From the NCBI GenBank assembly GCA_032718475.1, contig JAUCBJ010003325.1:1-33254 (forward strand): a stretch of DNA of 33,254 nt, read 5' to 3'. Position numbers and translations under genes: made by a program. Of this stretch, positions 1 to 11,100 are shown piece after piece. The notes under the pieces are model-generated. The model searched no databases and was not told where the DNA came from. It saw nothing but the letters and a program-made list of their open reading frames with translations. Every line of letters begins with the position of its first letter. Positions within the stretch are counted from its first letter, which is position 1. This DNA is from Nemertoderma westbladi. Taxonomy: Eukaryota > Xenacoelomorpha > Nemertodermatida > Nemertodermatidae.

Positions 1-2
1 GT

Positions 3-1067
3 GTTGTCACACTATTTACCGTGTTATATTTCATTACAATTGTCGTAGTCAACTATCGAATAGGATCAGCTAAGATTCCCGCATTCATTTACGACGTCAG
101 TAATCTTCCTTCCCCCGCTCGCAAGGTCCTTGTTGTGGGTTACATGTTCACTGGTTCATCCTTTATGGGTGAAGTGTTTAACCAACACCCCAAAGTGTTC
201 TACATTTTCGAACCTTTATCTTTTATTCAGAATCATTTGAAACGCTACAAAAATGACGATGCTATTTCGCAGTTCAATGCGACGTGCAATGGACAGATAA
301 ACTGTTTGAGAGGAGCCCATATCCCTAGCGGAGCCATACTTCCTGCCTTGCAAACAATACTCAACTGCAATTAGCCAAGATTCTTTACCTTATTTGACAT
401 GGGTCTATTCTCCAAGGTGGTGATGGACAAGGTCGGCATTTGTAGTGAACTTATCGGGTATAATAATTGCACTGAGACTGTCCTGGATCGACTCGCTCAC
501 ATTGCGAGAATCTGTAAAACTTACGAAATTGTAGCGGCGAAAACAGTTCGTGTCGATAGTTTGGAGGAGATTAGGGAGTTCATAGAAACGGATGACACCG
601 CAGTGATTGTTCTTTCGAGAGATCCTAGAGGTAGAGCCGCTTCTGTTTCGTCTAGAATCCCAGCCGCCAAGGTTACTAATAATCGCGAAGCGATTAACCA
701 CGACACTATGGGTTACTGTCGGTGGTTGGGAGGTATGGTGAGACGGATTAACTCCTATAGACGCCCGGTTCTGTTTGTCCGATACGAGGATTTGTGTATC
801 AACCCCAACGCCACTTACAAACGTATTGTTGACTTCACTGGAATTTCTGCCGACGAAAACGTATTTAAATTTCTCGTGAATAATTCCTTCTACCAAAAGT
901 ATCAAAATCTGATACTTCAGAATAAGAAAGTGATTGGCGCCCGTCAGCCTGCCGAGATCGCTCTGTCATGGAAACAGAAAATGGAACGGGATGTTAGTGA
1001 CTCTATTTACGATATGTGTAATTCGGTTGTCGATTTGGAGTCTTTGGATTACCTAAGAGAGTACTAA
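3..1067 (+). pseudogene. Carbohydrate (Gal/GalNAc/GlcNAc 6-O-type) sulfotransferase, 5' partial, one in-frame stop
   Basis: Seen: one reading frame is open from the left edge to the TAA at 1065-1067, broken only by TAG at 372-374. It begins with a strongly hydrophobic stretch (about 3-62) that fits a type II signal anchor. The 5'-phosphosulfate-binding loop follows, with TGSS at 150-161, FNQHP at 177-191 and then FEPL. The 3'-phosphate site is SRDPR at 615-629, and RYEDL is at 780-794. Several N-X-S/T sequons are present. Family knowledge: this motif order is that of the CHST1/3/5/6/7 group. These Golgi enzymes transfer sulfate from PAPS to carbon 6 of sugars in keratan or chondroitin chains, usually from an intronless coding exon. 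About 354 codons are visible; the true start lies off-window, since no ATG precedes the anchor. Inference: a very young pseudogene, a null allele or a base-calling error. I cannot assign the exact substrate. Family assignment is firm; its functional state is open. Confidence 0.85.
372..374 (+). other. In-frame amber codon interrupting the sulfotransferase
   Basis: TAG lies in the sulfotransferase frame between the N-terminal PAPS-binding half and the C-terminal half. The frame continues on both sides without a shift. A reassigned code is unlikely because NPRL2 in this window ends at TAG exactly where its family ends. One base change from a sense codon (for example CAG or TCG) explains it. Confidence 0.9.
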
Positions 1068-1496
1068 GGAATCACATTATACTTGCCACTCGCATTATAC
1101 TTGCATTATATCGCATTATACTAACATACAGGACTTTTTTGGTAAAATAAAATTAAAGATAGGAGTTCGGGGTCTTCTATTCGCGAGGGAATTTCCAATA
1201 TTAAATGTCGAAATTTGAAAGAATTAGACCGACTTCCCGACTCATTCTTCGCCCTTTGTAGTAAAGTAAGGTGCCGATGCGATGGGGACGAGATCATAAC
1301 TGTTACAAAAGCTGTAAATATATAGCAAGTTGGTTGAATACATATGTTTTTGTAATTGCGTGGTGTTTGTTCCGGTAATCGCCAAACATTACACGTTCGT
1401 GGGGCCTTCGCGCAGCACGAGACTCGGCTAACTCGAGAACGATTAACCCGAGAAAGCTGTAATCCGATTACTTGTTTGCTCTACTTCGTTAGCTAG
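1068..1496. other. Sulfotransferase 3' flank up to the satellite
   Basis: There is no coding signal. Just after the stop, a short imperfect repeat of CGCATTATACTTG-like words lies at about 1075-1122. The rest is unremarkable mixed-composition sequence, and the first satellite unit begins at 1497. Confidence 0.6.
1146..1151 (+). promoter_or_regulatory. Candidate poly(A) signal AATAAA
   Basis: A canonical AATAAA hexamer lies about 80 bp after the sulfotransferase stop codon, in the sense direction. No transcript evidence is available here, and AATAAA is common by chance in AT-rich DNA. Confidence 0.4.
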
Positions 1497-4400
1497 TAGA
1501 CCCACACAGTATACCCACACAGTAGACCCAGACAGTAGACCCACAGTAGACCCACACAGTAGACCCACACAGTAGACCCACACAGTAGACCCAACAGTAG
1601 ACCCACACAGTAGACCCACACAGTAGACCCACACAGTAGACCCACACAGTAGACCCACACAGTAGACCCACACAGTAGACCCAGACAGTAGACCCGCACA
1701 ATAGACCCACACAGTAGACTCACACAATAGACCCACACAATAGACCCACACAATAGACCCACACAATAGACCCACACAATAGACCCACACAATAGACCCA
1801 CACAATAGACCCACACAATAGACCCACACAATAAACCCACACAGTAGACCCGCACAGTAGACCCACACAGTAGACCCACACATAGACCCACACAATAGAC
1901 CCACACAGTAGACCCACACAGTATACCCACACAGTAGACCCACACAATAGACCCACATAGACCCAACAGTAGACCCACACAATAGACCCACACAATAGAC
2001 CCACACAGTAGACCCACACAATAGACCCACACAATAGACCCACACAATAGACCCACACAATAGACCCACACAATAGACCCACACAGTAGACCCACACAAT
2101 AGACCCACACAGTAGACCACACAGTAGACCCACACAGTATACCCACACAGTAGACCCAGACAGTAGACCCACAGTAGACCCACACAGTAGACCCACACAA
2201 TAGACCCACACAATAGACCCACACAGTAGACCCACACAATAGACCCACACAATAGACCCACACAGTAGACCCACACAATAGACCCACACAATAGACCCAC
2301 ACAATAGACCCACACAATAGACCCACACAATAGACCCACACAATAGACCCACACAATAGACCCACACAGTAGACCCGCACAGTAGACCCACACAGTAGAC
2401 CCACACAATAGACCCACACAATAGACCCGCACAATATACCCACACAGTAGACCCACACAGTAGACCCACACAGTAGACCCACACAGTAGACCCGAACAAT
2501 AGACCCACACAGTAGACCCACACAGTAGACCCACACAGTAGACCCACACAGTAGACCCAGACAGTAGACCCACACAGTAGACCCACACAGTATACCCGCA
2601 CAGTAGACCCACACAGTAGACCCAGACAGTAGACCCACACAGTAGACCCACACAGTAGACCCAGACAGTAGACCCACACAGTAGACCCACACAGTAGACC
2701 CACACAGTAGACCCACACAGTAGACCCAGACAGTAGACCCACACAGTAGACCCACACAGTAGACCCGCACAGTAGACCCACACAGTAGACCCACACAGTA
2801 GACCCACACAGTAGACCCACACAGTAGACCCAGACAGTAGACCCACACAGTAGACCCACACAGTAGACCCACACAGTAGACCCACACAGTAGACCCAGAC
2901 AGTAGACCCACACAGTAGACCCACACAGTAGACCCGCACAGTAGACCCACACAGTAGACCCACACAATAGACCCACACAATAGACCCGCACAATATACCC
3001 ACACAGTAGACCCACACAGTAGACCCACACAGTAGACCCACACAGTAGACCCGAACAATAGACCCACACAGTAGACCCACACAGTAGACCCACACAGTAG
3101 ACCCACACAGTAACCCACACAGTAGACCCACACAGTAGACCCACACAGTAGACCCACACAGTAGACCCACACAATAAACCCACACAATAGACCCACACAA
3201 TAGACCCACACAATAGACCCACACAATAGACCCACACAATAGACCCACACAATAGACCCACACAGTAGACCCGCACAGTAGACCCACACAGTAGACCGCA
3301 CAATAGACCCACACAATAGACCCACACAATAGACCCACACAATAGACCCACACAATAGACCCACACAATAGACCCACACAGTAGACCCACACAATAGACC
3401 CACACAATAGACCCACACAGTAGACCCACACAATAGACCCACACAATAGACCCACACAATAGACCCACACAATAGACCCACACAATAGACCCACACAATA
3501 GACCCACACAATAGACCCACACAGTAGACCCGCACAGTAGACCCACACAGTAGACCCACACAATAGACCCACACAATAGACCCGCACAATATACCCACAC
3601 AGTAGACCCACACAGTAGACCCACACAGTAGACCCACACAGTAGACCCGAACAATAGACCCACACAGTAGACCCACACAGTAGACCCACACAGTAGACCC
3701 ACACAGTAGACCCAGACAGTAGACCCACACAGTAGACCCACACAGTATACCCGCACAGTAGACCCACACAGTAGACCCAGACAGTAGACCCACACAGTAG
3801 ACCCACACAGTAGACCCAGACAGTAGACCCACACAGTAGACCCACACAGTAGACCCACACAGTAGACCCACACAGTAGACCCAGACAGTAGACCCACACA
3901 GTAGACCCACACAGTAGACCCGCACAGTAGACCCACACAGTAGACCCACACAGTAGACCCACACAGTAGACCCACACAGTAGACCCAGACAGTAGACCCA
4001 CACAGTAGACCCACACAGTAGACCCACACAGTAGACCCACACAGTAGACCCAGACAGTAGACCCACACAGTAGACCCGCACAGTAGACCCACACAGTAGA
4101 CCCACACAATAGACCCACACAATAGACCCGCACAATATACCCACACAGTAGACCCACACAGTAGACCCACACAGTAGACCCACACAGTAGACCCGAACAG
4201 TAGACCCAGACAGTAGACCCGCACAGTAGACCCACACAGTAGACCCACACAGTAACCCACACAGTAGACCCACACAGTAGACCCACACAGTAGACCCACA
4301 CAGTAGACCCACACAGTAGACCCACACAGTAGACCCAGACAGTAGACCCGCACAGTAGACCCACACAGTAGACCGCACAATAGACCCACACAATAGACCC

Positions 4401-5659
4401 ACACAGTAGACCCGCACAATAGACCCACACAGTAGACCCACACAGTAGATCCACACAGTAGACCCACACAGTAGACCCACACAGTATACCCACACAGTAG
4501 ACCCACACAGTAGACCCGAACAATAGACCCACACAGTAGACCCACACAATAGACCCACACAGTAGACCCACACAGTAGACCCACACAGTATACCCACACA
4601 GTAGACCCACACAATAGACCCACACAGTAGACCCACACAGTAGACCCACACAGTAGACCCACACAGTAGACCCACACAGTAGACCCACACAGTAGACCCA
4701 CACAGTAGACCCGAACAATAGACCCACACAGTAGACCCACAGTAGACCCACACAGTAGACCCACACAGTAGACCCGCACAATAGACCCACACAGTAGACC
4801 CACACAGTAGACCCACACAGTATACCCACACAGTAGACCCACACAGTAGACCCACACAGTAGACCCGAACAGTAGACCCACACAGTAGACCCACACAGTA
4901 TACCCACACAGTAGACCCACACAGTAGACCCGAACAATAGACCCACACAGTAGACCCACACAATAGACCCACACAGTAGACCCACACAGTAGACCCACAC
5001 AGTAGACCCACACAGTATACCCACACAGTAGACCCACACAGTAGACCCACACAGTAGACCCGAACAGTAGACCCACACAGTAGACCCACACAGTATACCC
5101 ACACAGTAGACCCACACAGTAGACCCGAACAATAGACCCACACAGTAGACCCACACAATAGACCCACACAGTAGACCCACACAATAGACCCACACAGTAG
5201 ACCCACACAGTAGACCCACACAGTATACCCACACAGTAGACCCACACAGTAGACCCACACAGTAGACCCGAACAGTAGACCCACACAGTAGACCCACACA
5301 GTATACCCACACAGTAGACCCACACAGTAGACCCGAACTAGACCCACACAGTAGACCCACACAGTAGACCCACACAGTATACCCACACAGTAGACCCACA
5401 CAGTAGACCCACACAGTAGACCCGAACAGTAGACCCACACAGTAGACCCACACAGTATACCCACACAGTAGACCCACACAGTAGACCCGAACAATAGACC
5501 CACACAGTAGACCCACACAATAGACCCACACAGTAGACCCACACAATAGACCCACACAGTAGACCCACACAGTAGACCCACACAGTATACCCACACAGTA
5601 GACCCACACAGTAGACCCACACAGTAGACCCGAACAGTAGACCCACACAGTATACCCAC
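1497..5659. repeat. 13-bp minisatellite, left block
   Basis: This is a tandem array of TAGACCCACACAG (13 bp). Frequent variants are AATAG for AGTAG, TATACCC for TAGACCC, and CCCGCAC, CCCGAAC or CCCAGAC for CCCACAC. Occasional short units (for example CCCACAG) break the phase. Higher-order structure is visible. The rare word CAATATA recurs at 2432, 2991, 3587 and 4133, giving modules of about 550-600 bp. CCCGAACAG recurs at 4864, 5059 and 5267, and again at 5421 and 5629, giving modules of about 15-16 units. The plus strand is rich in A and C, and the minus strand carries GGG once per unit. All three minus frames lack stops, so the long open frames here are artefacts of the repeat. The block ends at a transposon insertion and is the same array as 8097-20215. 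Confidence 0.97.
5652..5659. repeat. Left 8-bp target-site duplication (ATACCCAC)
   Basis: ATACCCAC abuts the left end of the palindromic transposon and is repeated exactly at 8097-8104. Removing the transposon plus one copy restores an uninterrupted 13-bp unit carrying the minority TATACCC variant. Confidence 0.85.
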
Positions 5660-8096
5660 TAGGGTGGTCCTTATTTTGAAAGGTTGGAATTTATCATCTC
5701 TGACCCCCTCAAATGTTTCCATTTCGTCAAAAAATACGACATGCGAAATTTTAAGCATGTACATCAAATATTAGAGGTAGCTCAAACACAGTGAAGTTGA
5801 GTGCCTGGTCACCGATTGATCGCGCGCGAAGAATTTAATAGAGTTTGCTGATATGAAGGCTTCTGTTGGTCGTACAGAGTTCATTTTAGGCTTATTTGAG
5901 CCGCAGTCGTCGATTTAGTGGGTGTAGATACCTTCAAAACAAGTGCTAAGCTAGTAGTTCTTGATATATCACACAAAAGCTTAAGCCCGGCACAACTCAT
6001 CAATCGATCATTCAATTGATTACGCCAAGGACATATTGAAATATTGGCATTAACATTTTGTAGGTCTACCTCCCTGCATCTTATTTCAGTTAATCTCGAT
6101 TTTAGCATTGTATAACAATTCAAAGCTATGTTTAGTAAAAAAAATTAATCACAACCCCATGGGAAATGCTTGCACAAGCATCACTAATTTGTGCCTAAGT
6201 GCCATTTGGTACGATATCAATAATTGGCCACAAAACTTAACTTTTGGTTAATTATATCTAGGAACTGTTCGTTTAATTTGATTTTGACTGATTTTAAGTG
6301 CAGAACCCAAAAATCGTATCTGATTTGTATTTTAAAATGATATGGTGCATGATATACAACAATACTATACTGTACTTCAAAGCATTTTAAGATAGGGATT
6401 GATAGATGCAGAGATATGTGCATCCAGCGACCAAAAGAGAACTAATATATATGGGAAGAAGGCAAGAAGCTTTGCACATATGTATTATACATAATTAGGC
6501 AATGCTGATTCCAAATCTGATTTCAGATTTGCCCTACCACATCAAGTTTTTTCACAATTGCCACTTTGAGTTCAAAAACTTATTGCAAACGACTGTGATG
6601 AGTGGCGTAGATTCAAATGAGAATCAAATATGCTCAAAATCAATCCAAAACATTGAATGGAGCTTTGTTTATATGAATTATATATTTTTAAACAATGCTG
6701 ATTCCAAATCTGCTTTCATATTTGCCATGCTGCATAGGATATCAAGTTGTTTTACAATTGCCAATTTAAGTTCAAATTACTTATCGCAAAGAATTATTAT
6801 GAGTGAAAGTATTTTCTTATACTATTTCTATATTCTATTATTTCCTATTGAAATTATTCAATAAGAATAAAATACACCCCCAAGTCAATCTACAACATAT
6901 GCTATGGTAAATCTGATAGCAGATTCACCATATAGATTGCATTGTTTAATATATAACTCAAATTAACAAAGCTCTTTTTCATGTTTTATATTGATTTGGA
7001 GCATATTTGATTATTATTGAATCTACTTCACTCATCACAGTTGTTCGCGATAAGTAATTTGAACTCAAATTGGCAATTGTGAAAAAACTTGATATGCTAT
7101 GGCAGCATGGCAAATCTGAAAGCAGATTTGTAATCACCATTGTTTAATCTACATCACTCATCATAGTTGTTTGCGATAAGTTTTTTGAATTCAAATTGGC
7201 TATTGTGAGAAAACTTGATGGGGTAGGGCAAATCTGAAATCAGATTTGGAATCAGCATTGTCTAATTATGTATAATGCATATGTTCAAAGCTTCTTCCCA
7301 TATAGTACTCTTATGGTCGCCGGATGCACATATCTCTGTATCTATCAATCCTTTTAATACGCTTTGAAGTACAGTATGGTATTGTTGTATATCATGCACT
7401 ATATCATTTTAAAATTCAAATCAGATGAGATTTTTGGATTCTGCACCTTAAAATCAGTCAAAATCAAATTAAACGAACAGTTTCTAGATATAATTAACCA
7501 AAAGTTAAGTTTTGTGGCCAATTATTGATATCGTACCAAATGGCGCTTAGGCACAAATTAGTGATGCTTGTGCAAGCATTTCCCATGGGGTTGTGAGAAA
7601 TTGTTTTTACTCAACATAGCTTTGAATGGTTAGACAATGCTAAAAGAGAGATTAACTGAAATAAGATGCAGGGAGGTAGACCTACAAAATGTTAATGCCA
7701 ATATTTCAATATGTCCTAGGCGCAATCAATTGAATGATCGATAGATTAGTTGTGCCGGGCTTAAGCTTTTGTGTGATATCTCAAGAACTACTAGCTTAGC
7801 ACTTGTTTTGAAGGTATCTACACCCACTAAATCGATGATTGAGGTTCAAATAAGCCTAAAATTAACTCTGTACAACAAATACAAGCCTTCATATCAGCAA
7901 ACTCCATTATATTCTGCGCGCGCGATCAAATGGTGTCCAAACGCTCAACTTCAGGGTGTTTGAGCTACCTCTAAATATATATCATTTGTGCTCAAATTTT
8001 ACTCAAGGTGTTTTTTTATTAGAAGAAAGGACTTGGGGGGGTCAGAGGAGAATTTCCACAACTTTTAAATTTTACATTGAAATAAGGACCACCCTA
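5660..8096. mobile_element. hAT-like non-autonomous palindromic DNA transposon (2437 bp)
   Basis: Seen: the ends are perfect inverted repeats for 17 bp (TAGGGTGGTCCTTATTT). An exact 8-bp duplication, ATACCCAC, flanks them. After a diverged subterminal zone, the two arms match as reverse complements from about 5773/7972 inward towards a centre near 6880, so most of the element could fold into a hairpin. Each arm also contains tandem copies of a module of about 190 bp beginning AATGCTGATTCCAAATCTG (near 6499 and 6695, and in inverse near 7260 and 7140). Family knowledge: 8-bp target duplications and termini beginning YAGGG are typical of the hAT superfamily. No transposase, RNase-H-like or zinc-finger reading frame is present, so it is non-autonomous. 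The short open frames inside are mirrored between arms and look non-coding. Superfamily assignment rests only on the ends and the duplication length. Confidence 0.8.
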
Positions 8097-8104
8097 ATAC
8101 CCAC
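8097..8104. repeat. Right 8-bp target-site duplication (ATACCCAC)
   Basis: Exact copy of 5652-5659, immediately after the terminal CCACCCTA of the transposon. The 13-bp satellite resumes in register from here. Confidence 0.85.
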
Positions 8105-11100
8105 ACAGTAGACCCACACAGTAGACCCGAACAATAGACCCACACAGTAGATCCACACAATAGACCCACACAGTAGACCCACACAGTAGACCCACACAGT
8201 AGACCCACACAGTAGACCCGAACAGTAGACCCACACAGTAGACCCACACAGTATACCCACACAGTATACCCACACAGTAGACCCACACAGTATACCCACA
8301 CAGTAGACCCACACAGTAGACCCGAACAATAGACCCACACAGTAGACCCACACAATAGACCCACACAGTAGACCCCACACAGTAGACCCACACAGTAGAC
8401 CCACACAGTAGACCCACACAATAGACCCACACAGTAGACCCACACAGTAGACCCACACAGTAGACCCACACAGTAGACCCACACAGTAGACCCACACAGT
8501 AGACCCGAACAATAGACCCACACAGTAGACCCACAGTAGACCCACACAGTAGACCCACACAGTAGACCCGCACAATAGACCCACACAGTAGACCCACACA
8601 GTAGACCCACACAGTATACCCACACAGTAGACCCACACAGTAGACCCACACAGTAGACCCGAACAGTAGACCCACACAGTAGACCCACACAGTAGACCCA
8701 CACAGTAGACCCACACAGTAGACCCGCACAGTAGACCCAGACAGTAGACCCAGACAGTAGACCTAGACCCGCACAGTATACCCACACAGTAGACCCACAC
8801 AGTATACCCACACAGTAGACCCGCACAGTAGACCCAGACAGTAGACCCAGACAGTAGACCTAGACCCGCACAGTATACCCACACAGTAGACCCACACAGT
8901 AGACCCACACAGTAGACCCGCACAGTAGACCCAGACAGTAGACCCAGACAGTAGACCCGCACAGTATACCCACACAGTAGACCCGCACAGTAGACCCACA
9001 CAGTAGACCCACACAGTAGACCCACACAGTAGACAAAGACAGTAGACCCACACAGTAGACCCGCACAATAGACCCAGACAGTAGACCCACACAGTAGACC
9101 CGCACAATAGACCCAGACAGTAGACCCACACAGTAGACCCGCACAATAGACCCACACAGTAGACCCACACAGTAGACCCACACAGTAGACCGCACAATAG
9201 ACCCACACAATAGACCCACACAATAGACCCAGACAGTAGACCCAGACAGTAGACCTAGACCCGCACAGTATACCCACACAATAGACCCACACAGTAGACC
9301 CACACAGTAGACCCACACAGTAGACCCACACAGTAGACCCACACAGTAGACCCACACAGTAGACCCACACAGTAGACCCACACAGTAGACCCACACAGTA
9401 GACCCACACAGTAGACCTAGACCCGCACAGTATACCCACACAATAGACCCACACAGTAGACCCACACAGTAGACCCACACAGTAGACCCACACAGTAGAC
9501 CTAGACCCGCACAGTATACCCACACAATAGACCCACACAGTAGACCCACACAGTAGACCCGCACAGTAGACCCAGACAGTAGACCCAGACAGTAGACCTA
9601 GACCCGCACAGTATACCCACACAATAGACCCACACAGTAGACCCACACAGTAGACCCACACAGTAGACCCACACAGTAGACCCACACAGTAGACCCACAC
9701 AGTAGACCCGAACAATAGACCCACACAGTAGACCCACAGTAGACCCACACAGTAGACCCACACAGTAGACCCGCACAATAGACCCACACAGTAGACCCAC
9801 ACAGTAGACCCGAACAATAGACCCACACAGTAGACCCACAGTAGACCCACACAGTAGACCCACACAGTAGACCCGCACAATAGACCCACACAGTAGACCC
9901 ACACAGTATACCCACACAGTAGACCCACACAGTAGACCCACACAGTAGACCCGAACAGTAGACCCACACAGTAGACCCACACAGTATACCCACACAGTAG
10001 ACCCACACAGTAGACCCGAACAATAGACCCACACAGTAGACCCACACAATAGACCCACACAGTAGACCCACACAGTAGACCCACACAGTAGACCCACACA
10101 GTATACCCACACAGTAGACCCACACAGTAGACCCACACAGTAGACCCGAACAGTAGACCCACACAGTAGACCCACACAGTATACCCACACAGTAGACCCA
10201 CACAGTAGACCCGAACAATAGACCCACACAGTAGACCCACACAATAGACCCACACAGTAGACCCACACAATAGACCCACACAGTAGACCCACACAGTAGA
10301 CCCACACAGTATACCCACACAGTAGACCCACACAGTAGACCCACACAGTAGACCCGAACAGTAGACCCACACAGTAGACCCACACAGTATACCCACACAG
10401 TAGACCCACACAGTAGACCCGAACTAGACCCACACAGTAGACCCACACAGTAGACCCACACAGTAGACCCACACAGTAGACCCACACAGTAGACCCACAC
10501 AGTAGACCCGAACAGTAGACCCACACAGTAGACCCACACAGTATACCCACACAGTAGACCCACACAGTAGACCCGAACAATAGACCCACACAGTAGACCC
10601 ACACAATAGACCCACACAGTAGACCCACACAGTAGACCCACACAGTAGACCCACACAGTAGACCCACACAGTAGACCCACACAGTAGACCCACACAGTAG
10701 ACCCACACAGTAGACCCAACAGTAGACCCACACAGTAGACCCACACAGTAGACCCACACAGTAGACCCACACAGTAGACCCACACAGTAGACCCACACAG
10801 TAGACCCACACAGTAGACCCAACAGTAGACCCACACAGTAGACCCACACAGTAGACCCACACAGTAGACCCACACAGTAGACCCACACAGTAGACCCACA
10901 CAGTAGACCCACACAGTAGACCCGAACAATAGACCCACACAGTAGACCCACACAGTAGACCCACACAGTAGACCCACACAGTAGACCCACACAGTAGACC
11001 CACACAGTAGACCCACACAGTAGACCCACACAGTAGACCCACACAGTAGACCCACACAGTAGACCCACACAGTAGACCCACACAGTAGACCCACACAGTA

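Noticed and set aside
286-374. A tiny intron removing the TAG from the sulfotransferase
   Set aside because: A GT...AG pair exists, but there is no good donor or pyrimidine tract. The excision would delete family-like sequence, and this family is usually intronless in its catalytic part.
372-374. TAG read as a sense codon under a variant genetic code
   Set aside because: NPRL2 ends at TAG exactly at the family C-terminus, so TAG acts as a stop here.
405-905. Minus-strand open frame opposite the sulfotransferase
   Set aside because: It is a shadow of a well-recognised sense gene, with no domain of its own.
1443-5767. Minus-strand open frames of 1,200-1,400 codons in the left satellite block
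   Set aside because: They arise in all three frames from a stop-free 13-bp repeat. There is no non-repeat domain, and their ends depend only on flanking stops or the transposon edge.
5881-7963. Short open frames inside the palindromic transposon, sharing a similar peptide in both arms
   Set aside because: The shared peptide is simply the inverted repeat read on opposite strands. The frames are short, contain no transposase motif and are not conserved at their ends.
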